Source: a bacterium (lineage in GTDB: Bacteria > 4484-113 > JALSIF01). Taken from it: DNA of 5,479 nt. The translations under genes and the position numbers were made by a program. How positions within the stretch are numbered: position 1 is the stretch's first letter; every line of letters starts with the position of its first letter. This document shows, in pieces, positions 1 to 4,805 of the stretch. Where the stretch lies: the NCBI GenBank assembly GCA_026981635.1, contig JALSIF010000040.1, forward strand, positions 1 to 5,479, written 5' to 3'. Below the pieces are notes generated by a model. That model had not been told where the DNA came from, did not search any database, and saw only the letters and a list, made by a program, of their open reading frames with translations.

Positions 1-99
1 GTCCCTGAGGCTAATCCCCAGGGTGACGGTGCGCACGTCACAGTGGTAGCTCTCCACCATCTGGAGAGCGGCAAGGATCTCTGCCCGGGTAAGCTCCAC
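1..99 (-). CDS. DUF711/UPF0210 family protein, N-terminal 33 codons only
   Basis: Read from 99 down to 1, a GTG start gives 33 residues in one open frame, ending at the window edge. The segment VRTVTLGISLRD matches, from memory, the near-invariant N-terminal signature of the UPF0210/DUF711 family (usually IRTVTMGISLLDC). The preceding ELTRAEILAALQMVE matches the family's usual first helix, which starts at about this position. The family is distantly related to pyruvate formate-lyase-like folds and its reaction is unknown. In many genomes it lies next to a UPF0237 ACT-domain gene, and an ACT-domain gene occurs on the same strand at 3413-4084. The GTG is the only standard start that fits: an in-frame TAG lies 12 codons upstream, with only a CTG between. 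There is no Shine-Dalgarno sequence, but a -10-like TAGAAT sits 8 nt upstream (see 108-116). The identity rests on a short fragment. Confidence 0.7.
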   Translation of the reverse strand, partial: MELTRAEILAALQMVESYHCDVRTVTLGISLRD

Positions 100-107
100 C
101 CCGGCGA

Positions 108-116
108 ATTCTATCA
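108..116 (-). promoter_or_regulatory. Extended -10 element for the DUF711 gene, leaderless-type
   Basis: On the minus strand TGATAGAAT reads as an extended -10 (TGn followed by TAGAAT, 5/6 to TATAAT). Eight bases separate it from the GTG at 99-97, so transcription would start at or one base before the start codon. I see no TTGACA-like -35 at 16-18 nt. The placement is the same as for the genes starting at 4749 and 4806. Confidence 0.5.
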
Positions 117-217
117 GTGTGGGGAGAACCTAGGCTTACCAGAAAAGAAGGACTCTCCTCGGGTACCGCTCCAAGCACGGTGTCAGGTCTAACATTTCCG
201 GCTGGCCAATTCATTAG

Positions 218-223
218 TTGACA
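218..223 (+). promoter_or_regulatory. Possible -35 box for the lipoprotein unit
   Basis: A perfect TTGACA lies about 145 bases before the first lipoprotein start. The hexamer 17 nt downstream (CAACAG) is a poor -10. A better -10-like TATCAT (5/6) occurs at 267-272, but its spacing from this box is wrong (43 nt). The region is AT-richer than its surroundings and must carry the promoter of the lipoprotein pair. The exact element is not settled by inspection. Confidence 0.3.
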
Positions 224-245
224 GGTTTCAGTTTCATGCGCAACA

Positions 246-320
246 GATTGGGATACCCACCAGGGGTATCATGCGGACTCTTTGTTAGTAAGAAAATGAT
301 ACCGTTGCCCAATCGGTGGG
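246..320 (+). repeat. Interlocking inverted repeats in the lipoprotein leader
   Basis: Several perfect inverted repeats overlap. GATACCC (252-258) pairs with GGGTATC (264-270) around a 5-nt loop. GGTATCAT (265-272) also pairs with ATGATACC (296-303). Outside that, GATTGGG (246-252) pairs with CCCAATC (308-314). CCCACC (256-261) pairs with GGTGGG (315-320). The first pairing excludes the second, because both use 265-270. The set ends about 30 bases before the Shine-Dalgarno of the first lipoprotein. It could be a switching leader RNA or a multi-site operator. The repeats are seen directly; the role is inference. The rest of 100-366 holds nothing else I can identify. Confidence 0.6.
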
Positions 321-350
321 CACTGTGGTAGACTTGGTAAGCTTATCTGA

Positions 351-357
351 AAGGAGG
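351..357 (+). promoter_or_regulatory. Ribosome binding site that sets the first lipoprotein start
   Basis: AAGGAGG lies 9 nt before the ATG at 367. This strong site, and the signal peptide that follows directly, favour ATG 367 over the upstream in-frame GTG at 316. The GTG has no such site and lies inside the inverted-repeat region. Confidence 0.9.
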
Positions 358-366
358 TTAAATATC

Positions 367-1353
367 ATGCTGGAAGCAAGAAGGAGATTCCAGGCAGCTT
401 GGAACACAATCCCCTCCTTAGGCTGGCTCTTTCTTGCTTTTCTGCTCTTGTACATCTCTGGTTGTAACCCGGCTGAAGTCTCGACAGACGGCTATCTGAG
501 AGACGGAGAGCAAGCCGTCTCCTCCCCGCTAATAGGGCAGGATGCTTCCCTGCCCCGGAGCCTTGCCACCCAGCCAGCTGATGACTTTCCTTTCCGGATC
601 TATCCTTGCGGTGAAAAGAAGGAGTTCGGAAATTGGAAAGAAATTTACGAACTATACGAGGACTTTACCCGCACTCTTCCAAGTGGTGAGAAAGTAACTT
701 TAGATGAGCCTTCATTTTGTGACAGCATCTATTGGGGAACAAAAAGGCCCATCTACAAGCGTGTGTCAGTCATAGCTTCAGCTCTATCAGTCATTCCGGT
801 TTCCGAGCGCACGCCGGAAAAGCTTGAGCAAGCGTTGGCCACCTTCCCCAACTGGGTGTGGCCCAAGTGGGGCCATTTCAGCGTGGAGTACGAGCTGGTC
901 AGTCCGCACCAGCTTCTGGTGAAGCTCATTCCCGGGCGGGGGGGAAACTTTGAATGCGTCTACCGTAACTTCTGGCTGGGGGACCGGGATTATGCTTATG
1001 GCTACTACCAGCTAAACGATCCCCGGCGGGAGGTGCCTTTGGAGGAGCGTTGGGACTACCAGTCTGGATCCCAAACCTGGCACAACGAGCGATACCTGAA
1101 GGGCTGGTTTGAGCCGGCGCTGGTCAACTTCTACCTCTATGCGGGGAGGACCCCCGGTTCCATAGACGAGCTGTTGAGCTTCTATGAGCTGGAGAGGAAT
1201 CCGGACTACCCGGGCATCTGGAACACGCTCAGGTTTGAGTCCTGGGAGACCGGCGCCCGCATCAGCTACCGCCTGCCCTCAAGCGGGGAGGAGGTGGAGG
1301 CGGTGGTAGAGCTTGCCGACCAGAACAAGCGCCACAGTTTCGGCTTCAATTGA
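367..1353 (+). CDS. Predicted lipoprotein of unknown function, first paralog
   Basis: The 328-residue protein begins MLEARRRF, a basic n-region, followed by a hydrophobic stretch (about residues 18-30) and the lipobox ISGC with Cys33. It should be exported, cleaved before Cys33 and lipid-anchored. The mature part starts with a Ser/Gln/Pro-rich linker. A globular domain follows from about residue 74, opening with FPFRIYPCGEKKEF and later holding the conserved stretches LATFPNW, GGNFECVYRNFWLG and YPGIWNTLRFESWETGARI. Besides Cys33, Cys81 and Cys197 are shared with the downstream paralog and might form a disulfide; Cys118 is unique to this copy. I recognise no family. A weak resemblance of AGRTPGSIDELLSFYEL to the 'YPTSLDEL' region of pseudopilins is only suggestive. 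The next gene starts 28 bases after the stop, so the two probably form one unit. The 5' half is unusually AT-rich: hand count 42% GC over 601-780, against about 68% over 1201-1320. This makes the gene a base-composition mosaic. Confidence 0.9.
   Translation: MLEARRRFQAAWNTIPSLGWLFLAFLLLYISGCNPAEVSTDGYLRDGEQAVSSPLIGQDASLPRSLATQPADDFPFRIYPCGEKKEFGNWKEIYELYEDFTRTLPSGEKVTLDEPSFCDSIYWGTKRPIYKRVSVIASALSVIPVSERTPEKLEQALATFPNWVWPKWGHFSVEYELVSPHQLLVKLIPGRGGNFECVYRNFWLGDRDYAYGYYQLNDPRREVPLEERWDYQSGSQTWHNERYLKGWFEPALVNFYLYAGRTPGSIDELLSFYELERNPDYPGIWNTLRFESWETGARISYRLPSSGEEVEAVVELADQNKRHSFGFN
1203..1278 (+). repeat. Near-identical segment shared by the two lipoprotein genes, copy 1
   Basis: This 76-bp stretch matches 2206-2281 (constant offset 1003) with only two differences, C/T at 1251 and C/T at 1260. 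Both are synonymous, and the first 48 bp are identical. The rest of the two genes differs far more, including at third codon positions. Confidence 0.95.
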
Positions 1354-1364
1354 GGAAATTGATT

Positions 1365-1372
1365 AGGGAGGT
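1365..1372 (+). promoter_or_regulatory. Ribosome binding site of the second lipoprotein gene
   Basis: AGGGAGGT lies 9 nt before the ATG at 1382, within the 28-base gap after the first lipoprotein's stop codon. I see no obvious promoter in that gap, which supports co-transcription of the pair. Confidence 0.9.
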
Positions 1373-1381
1373 AACAGCAAA

Positions 1382-2356
1382 ATGAGGAGAGATGAGAACT
1401 CGAGAGTTCTCCTACTGACAGGTTTCACCCTGCTGGCGGTGTTCTGGTTGAGCGGGTGCAATCCCCTTGACCGCTCAAACACCGAGATCTTTTTTGCCAG
1501 CGAGGCTGTGGTTGGCCCCGCCTTGACCGGTCAGGGAAATGGGGCAACATCATTTCCGGCAAGGACCATCTCGGGCGGGGAGGAGGTCCCCTTCCAGATG
1601 TACCCCTGCGGAGAAAAGAAGGAGTTCAGCAGCTGGAAGGAACTGTCTGGCCTCTACGACCGCTTCACTCGCCAACTCCCCAACGGCCAGGTCTTTACCG
1701 ACTACGAACCGGGATTCCGCAGCATGGTGATGCAGGGAACCACCCTCCCCTTTGAGAAGCGGGTGGTTGATCTGGCCACCGCCATGTCTTCCATTCCTCC
1801 CTCCGAGCGCACCCAGGCCAAGTTTGAGCAAGCCCTGGCCACCTTCCCAAGCTGGGCAAAGCCCAAGCCCGGCCACTTCACCGTGGAGTATGAGTTCCTG
1901 CCGGAGAGGGGGACTGTGGCCGTAAGGACCTATCCCGGCACCGGGGGCAACATTGAGTGCATGTTCAAGAACTTCTGGCTAGGGAGCAACGACTATGGCT
2001 ACTACGACTGGCCGGTAAGAGATACAGGCCAGTATGCCCCTGGAAGCGACCGGTGGGACTACCAGAACCGACCCCTTCCCCACACCAGCGAGAATGACCT
2101 GTCCCAGTGGTTCATGCCGGCGGTGGTCCACTTCTACATCTACATGGGCCGGACTCCTGCCACCATGGAGGAGCTGCTGGACTTCTACGAGCTGGAGAAG
2201 AACCTGGACTACCCGGGCATCTGGAACACGCTCAGGTTTGAGTCCTGGGAGACTGGCGCCCGTATCAGCTACCGCCTGCCCACATCGGCCAGGGAGGTGG
2301 TGACCGAGGTAGAGCTGGCTGACAAGAACAGGCGGTTCCTCCCCAACTGGCCCTGA
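1382..2356 (+). CDS. Predicted lipoprotein of unknown function, second paralog
   Basis: The protein has 324 residues and the same layout as the upstream gene: n-region MRRDENSR, a hydrophobic core (about residues 9-22), lipobox LSGC with Cys26, a low-complexity linker, then the shared domain from about residue 70. Conserved landmarks are PFQMYPCGEKKEF (Cys76), LYDRFTRQLPNG, EQALATFPSW, GGNIECMFKNFWLG (Cys193), RWDYQ and YPGIWNTLRFESWETGARI. Cys76 and Cys193 correspond to Cys81 and Cys197 of the first copy. Aromatic residues are abundant, as in extracytoplasmic binding or structural domains, but no function can be assigned. The gene is evenly GC-rich (about 59% over 1621-1740 by hand count), closer to the flanking genes than the first copy's 5' half. 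A strong hairpin follows 12 bases after the stop codon. Confidence 0.92.
   Translation: MRRDENSRVLLLTGFTLLAVFWLSGCNPLDRSNTEIFFASEAVVGPALTGQGNGATSFPARTISGGEEVPFQMYPCGEKKEFSSWKELSGLYDRFTRQLPNGQVFTDYEPGFRSMVMQGTTLPFEKRVVDLATAMSSIPPSERTQAKFEQALATFPSWAKPKPGHFTVEYEFLPERGTVAVRTYPGTGGNIECMFKNFWLGSNDYGYYDWPVRDTGQYAPGSDRWDYQNRPLPHTSENDLSQWFMPAVVHFYIYMGRTPATMEELLDFYELEKNLDYPGIWNTLRFESWETGARISYRLPTSAREVVTEVELADKNRRFLPNWP
2206..2281 (+). repeat. Near-identical segment shared by the two lipoprotein genes, copy 2
   Basis: This is the counterpart of 1203-1278, with two synonymous differences at 2254 and 2263. It covers the codons for DYPGIWNTLRFESWE and the following TGARISYRLP. Confidence 0.95.
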
Positions 2357-2368
2357 TGGTGATTGCCT

Positions 2369-2402
2369 AGCTGGGGGGCTGGATTCCGCCAGCCCCCCAG
2401 CT
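2369..2402. terminator. 14-bp hairpin between convergent genes, likely bidirectional terminator
   Basis: The arms 2369-2382 (AGCTGGGGGGCTGG) and 2389-2402 are perfectly complementary around the loop ATTCCG. On the plus strand a moderately T-rich tract follows (ATTTGACTCTTTTC), starting a few bases after the stem. On the minus strand no U-tract follows. The hairpin lies 12 bases after the lipoprotein stop and 14 bases from the end of the opposing peptidase gene, so it serves the plus-strand unit best and may stop both. Confidence 0.85.
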
Positions 2403-2416
2403 GGATTTGACTCTTT

Positions 2417-3370
2417 TCAGCTCGCCGATGCCCCGGTGACGGCTGGGCAGGCCATCTGTACAAAGCGGTCAAAGAGCTTCTCCTCGTAGGTGAGGGTAAG
2501 CTCCTCCGGGCTCATCCCCGACTGGATCAGGGCCTGGGTTGCCCTCAGCCCCAGGAAGTAGCCGAAGCGGCCGGGAAGCTCCACCCCCCCGAGCGAAACC
2601 GGCTCCGTCTGAAAGAGGAGCCTCTCAAACACCTCCTCCTCATCGCTCTCAATCGCCTCCACCACCTCCCCCAGGTGTTTGGCATAGACCTCCCCTGCCC
2701 GCTCATACTCCTCCTCTGAGTAGCCCAGCACCGCCGGCTCCTCCCGGCCGGTGAGCTCCAGCGACTCCCAGGTGGCCATCCCCTCGTCCATCACGAAGGC
2801 CTTGATGGGGCAGAGGGGGCGAAGCTTGCTAATCAGCACCCCGGTGCTCAGGGCAAGCTCGTTGAACCAGGAGCGGGTGCGGTGGTCCAGGGAAAGGTAG
2901 CGGCGAAGGTGGGCAAGCTCGTGGGATAGCCAGATGGGAAGGTTCTCCAGGGGTACCCTGAGGCTGGGCTCGGGAGCATCCTCGCCAAACTGCTCCAGGC
3001 AGATGCCCACCATCCCCACCCCCTGCTTGGCCCCCTGGAAGGCGTTGGAGAAGAAGAGGCCGGGCATTAGGACCACATAGATCTCCCTTTCGCCGAGGCC
3101 CATCCGCTCCTCAAGCTCCCGGGCCAGCCGCTCCGCCTCCTGGCCGATCCGGTCGCGCACCCCGAGCACATGCTCCCGGTAGGCATCCCTTTCTACCGCG
3201 GATAGAATCTCTTTGGCATCCTCCCCCTTCTCCAGACCGGCAAGGTCGGTGAGGTAGCGCTCGGCAAGGTAGGGGGAGTAGTCGGCCAGGGCCTCCCAGT
3301 AGCCCTCCCCGTCGGCCTCAACCACCCTGTCCAGCAGCAGTTCGGTTAGATCGTTTACCCTCACACCCAT
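2417..3370 (-). CDS. Predicted zinc metallopeptidase, HExxH type, DUF2268-like
   Basis: The protein has 317 residues, no signal peptide and no membrane segment, so it is probably cytoplasmic. Residues 150-154 read HELAH, the HExxH zinc motif: His150 and His154 would be ligands and Glu151 the catalytic base. About 42 residues later MDEGMATWE supplies a plausible third ligand (Glu196), the gluzincin arrangement. The order of a beta strand with LMPGLFFSNAFQG, VGICLEQFG, HExxH, DEG and a C-terminal GYFLGLRATQAL segment resembles the DUF2268 group of predicted Zn-dependent proteases. That assignment is from memory and less sure than the zinc motif. The substrate is unknown. The ATG at 3370 has no Shine-Dalgarno sequence, and a TAGAAT lies 9 nt upstream. 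The gene begins 42 bases after the ACT-domain gene ends, so it could be read through from it or start separately. Confidence 0.85.
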   Translation of the reverse strand: MGVRVNDLTELLLDRVVEADGEGYWEALADYSPYLAERYLTDLAGLEKGEDAKEILSAVERDAYREHVLGVRDRIGQEAERLARELEERMGLGEREIYVVLMPGLFFSNAFQGAKQGVGMVGICLEQFGEDAPEPSLRVPLENLPIWLSHELAHLRRYLSLDHRTRSWFNELALSTGVLISKLRPLCPIKAFVMDEGMATWESLELTGREEPAVLGYSEEEYERAGEVYAKHLGEVVEAIESDEEEVFERLLFQTEPVSLGGVELPGRFGYFLGLRATQALIQSGMSPEELTLTYEEKLFDRFVQMACPAVTGASAS

Positions 3371-3379
3371 GGCATAGAG

Positions 3380-3385
3380 ATTCTA
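3380..3385 (-). promoter_or_regulatory. Possible -10 box for the peptidase gene
   Basis: On the minus strand TAGAAT (5/6 to TATAAT) ends 9 nt before the ATG at 3370, which would give a leader of only about 2-3 bases. No TTGACA-like -35 is visible. It lies in the 42-base gap after the ACT-domain gene and may be an internal promoter. Confidence 0.4.
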
Positions 3386-3412
3386 GACCCGCGGGCAAAC
3401 TTTTCTTCTGCT

Positions 3413-4084
3413 TTAGAGGCGGTGGATGTAGTTGAAGAGCTCCTCGCTCTGCAGGCCCACCAGCAGCCCCAGCCTCACCCCCAGGTCCTCCAGCTGGCGC
3501 TTTAGCTCCACGAAGGGCAGCCGGCAGGAGCAGGCGTCCACCCGGCCGATCACCACCGCCATCTCCCCCACCTGCTCCCGCTCCCAGCCCACCAGCCGAC
3601 AGCCGTTCTTCTCCAGGTAGGCGCGAAGCTCCCGCTCCTTGGGCTCGGTGAGCTGGCCCGCCACGGTGAGCACCAGCCGCTGGCAGAGGCCGGGACCGGG
3701 GGCAGCCTTGGCCGGCCGGTAGTCGGCCCGGGGCTGATAGGAGAAGGCGTTGCCCTGCTCCCGGCTGGGCAGGAGAAAGCCCACCTGGGGCCCGGTGTGG
3801 AGGAGGACGGGGTGTTCCTCCGGCTTGACCTTTGGCCTGACGGAGGGGGAGGCAGGGGCTCTCTGGCCGGTCCCCCTGGCCGCCTGGGCCTGCGGCGATG
3901 GGGCCGGTTTGGGTGCGGCCTTGCCCTCTTCCCCGCCGGTTCGCCTGAGTATCTCCACCACCGCCCGGGTGAGGGCCTCCGGCGGTGCGTCCATTCCCAG
4001 CTCCCTCACCGCCGCCTCAATGGCCCCCTCCACCTCGGATAGGGAGCCCACCCTGACCTGGCCCGATGGCTTGGCCAGGGGCAT
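3413..4084 (-). CDS. ACT-domain protein, UPF0237-like, with Pro/Ala-rich N-terminal region
   Basis: From ATG 4084 the ORF encodes 223 residues. The C-terminal 88 (about 136-223) look like a single ACT domain. RLVLTVAG is the first strand, followed by a helix to YLEKNGCRLVGWE, then MAVVIGRVD. The end, LEDLGVRLGLLVGLQSEELFNYIHRL in two parts (199-213, 214-223), closely fits the UPF0237 ending 'LGKELGVKI.VQ.EDIFNYMHRI'. The usual D-x-x-G-I ligand loop is replaced by QLTEPKE, so classical amino-acid binding may be lost. Residues 37-50 form an amphipathic helix (ALTRAVVEILRRTG) followed by about 30 residues rich in Pro, Ala and Lys. The ATG has no Shine-Dalgarno and no -10 close upstream, unlike the other minus-strand genes. 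The frame is open upstream to the A9 run at 4151-4159, so this may be the downstream half of a slippage or frameshift fusion. The true N-terminus is therefore uncertain. Confidence 0.72.
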   Translation of the reverse strand: MPLAKPSGQVRVGSLSEVEGAIEAAVRELGMDAPPEALTRAVVEILRRTGGEEGKAAPKPAPSPQAQAARGTGQRAPASPSVRPKVKPEEHPVLLHTGPQVGFLLPSREQGNAFSYQPRADYRPAKAAPGPGLCQRLVLTVAGQLTEPKERELRAYLEKNGCRLVGWEREQVGEMAVVIGRVDACSCRLPFVELKRQLEDLGVRLGLLVGLQSEELFNYIHRL

Positions 4085-4143
4085 GCCTGAGGGGGCCTTG
4101 GTAGCAGGGGGGGCACTACCGGTTGCCGGCGGAGGGGGGCTAG

Positions 4144-4749
4144 TTAGGGATTTTTTTTTGAGCCCTCCGACGGCGTGGGGAAGGGGCTTGCTCCCGGCGT
4201 TGGCACGGAGGGATTGCCCCGCCAGTTGGTGGAGGGGTCGTTTTCCTGCCTCACCCTGGACCGGGCGTAGGGCATCCCTTCCCGCTTCTCCGGCGGCGAG
4301 GGCCTCAGGTTCAGGTTGCCCGCCCAGCTGGGCAGGCGGTCAAAGTCGGTCCCTCCGTCCTGGTAGTAGTAGGGCCGAAATATGGGCACCTTGGGCTGGT
4401 AGGGAGTGGGGGTGAAGGCCCCGGTTACCCTCTCCGGCCGGGTCCCCTCTGGGACCTGGTGGACGAAACTCTGGGGGTTGGTGTGGGAGGGAAGCTCCGG
4501 CTCAACCATGGGCCGGTTGCCCGGCCAGTTGCTCTTGGGAATGTCGCGAAAGTGTCGCGGGTCCCGCTCCCGGTTGGTAAGGTTTCTCGGCCATGGCTGG
4601 ACCACCGGCCTTCCCCCCTTGTAGATGGTGATCCCGTGCTCCCTGGCGTGGTCGGCGGCAAGCGGCGTGATGATGGTCTCCTCGTCCACATCCAGCCGGC
4701 TGCCCGGGGGGAGCTGCTTGATGTCCGCCAGGGAGATGAGCTTGGCCAC
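4144..4749 (-). CDS. Proline-rich protein with microcompartment-enzyme-like N-terminal module and W-x-G-N repeats
   Basis: The ORF encodes 201 residues from GTG 4749. Residues 1-45 (LISLADIKQLPPGSRLDVD, then TIITPLAADHAREHGITIYKG) resemble a short module on several bacterial-microcompartment-associated proteins such as EutQ/EutT- and PduL-like enzymes. Its core pattern is 'L.VDEGTIITPLARD.A.E.GI.I'. This comparison is from memory. The rest (46-201) looks disordered: rich in Pro, Arg, Asn, Ser and Tyr, with no predicted globular core or membrane segment. It contains repeated W-x-[GR]-N motifs at residues 53, 75, 142 and 176. The start is supported by a consensus extended -10 placed for leaderless initiation. 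The last codons run through A9 (SKKNP, then TAA). A one-base shift there continues into the ACT-domain frame, giving about 445 residues. It is divergent from the aminotransferase, with 56 bases between starts. Confidence 0.8.
   Translation of the reverse strand: MAKLISLADIKQLPPGSRLDVDEETIITPLAADHAREHGITIYKGGRPVVQPWPRNLTNRERDPRHFRDIPKSNWPGNRPMVEPELPSHTNPQSFVHQVPEGTRPERVTGAFTPTPYQPKVPIFRPYYYQDGGTDFDRLPSWAGNLNLRPSPPEKREGMPYARSRVRQENDPSTNWRGNPSVPTPGASPFPTPSEGSKKNP
4151..4159 (-). other. A9 slippery run joining two ORFs
   Basis: Nine consecutive A (T on the plus strand) follow TC in the sense strand. Frame zero reads TCA AAA AAA AAT CCC TAA and stops. Adding one A, or slipping back one base, gives AAA TCC CTA ACT and then 20 further sense codons to the ATG of the ACT-domain ORF, with no stop. 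A9 runs are known sites of transcriptional slippage, as in Thermus thermophilus dnaX, and contain the A-AAA-AAA heptamer for -1 ribosomal frameshifting. A sequencing error of one A would look the same. Confidence 0.6.
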
Positions 4750-4755
4750 GGGCCG

Positions 4756-4764
4756 ATTATAGCA
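4756..4764 (-). promoter_or_regulatory. Consensus extended -10 for the proline-rich gene, leaderless
   Basis: On the minus strand TGCTATAAT is a perfect TATAAT preceded by the extended -10 TGn. Only six bases (CGGCCC) separate it from the GTG at 4749-4747, so transcription should begin at the start codon itself. No -35 match is visible in the GC-rich upstream sequence, which fits an extended -10 promoter. Confidence 0.7.
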
Positions 4765-4777
4765 ACGCCCCCGCCCC

Positions 4778-4787
4778 CAGCCGGCTG
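4778..4787. promoter_or_regulatory. Palindrome between divergent promoters, possible operator
   Basis: CAGCCGGCTG is a perfect 10-bp palindrome lying in the 32 bases between the two opposed -10 elements. A regulator bound here would cover the upstream region of both promoters. With one copy seen, the function is a guess. Confidence 0.35.
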
Positions 4788-4793
4788 AGAAGC

Positions 4794-4799
4794 TAGACT
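4794..4799 (+). promoter_or_regulatory. -10-like box for the aminotransferase gene, leaderless-type
   Basis: TAGACT (4/6 to TATAAT, fits TANNNT) is followed by six bases and then the ATG at 4806. The spacing is identical to that of the divergent gene. No Shine-Dalgarno is present. On its own the hexamer is weak; the shared placement strengthens it. Confidence 0.45.
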
Positions 4800-4805
4800 T
4801 TGCCC

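Noticed and set aside
316-366. GTG start at 316 that would extend the first lipoprotein by 17 residues
   Set aside because: AAGGAGG lies 9 nt before ATG 367, which directly opens a proper lipoprotein signal peptide. The GTG has no ribosome site and falls inside the inverted repeats.
219-1427. 12-base direct repeat TGACAGGTTTCA at 219-230 and 1416-1427
   Set aside because: About one such match is expected by chance in a window this size, and one copy is inside coding sequence.
1550-1876. 108-codon minus-strand frame inside the second lipoprotein gene
   Set aside because: It is a shadow of a gene whose reading frame is confirmed by its paralog.
4100-4120. Hairpin GGTAG/CTACC as a frameshift stimulator
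   Set aside because: It has only about 5-6 pairs with a C-rich loop and lies about 30 nt past the A9 run, farther than known stimulators. It is kept only as a remark.
3750-4415. 221-codon plus-strand open frame opposite the ACT and proline-rich genes
   Set aside because: The translation is low-complexity Ala/Gly/Arg/Ser, as expected from GC-rich antisense sequence. The minus-strand genes have better support.
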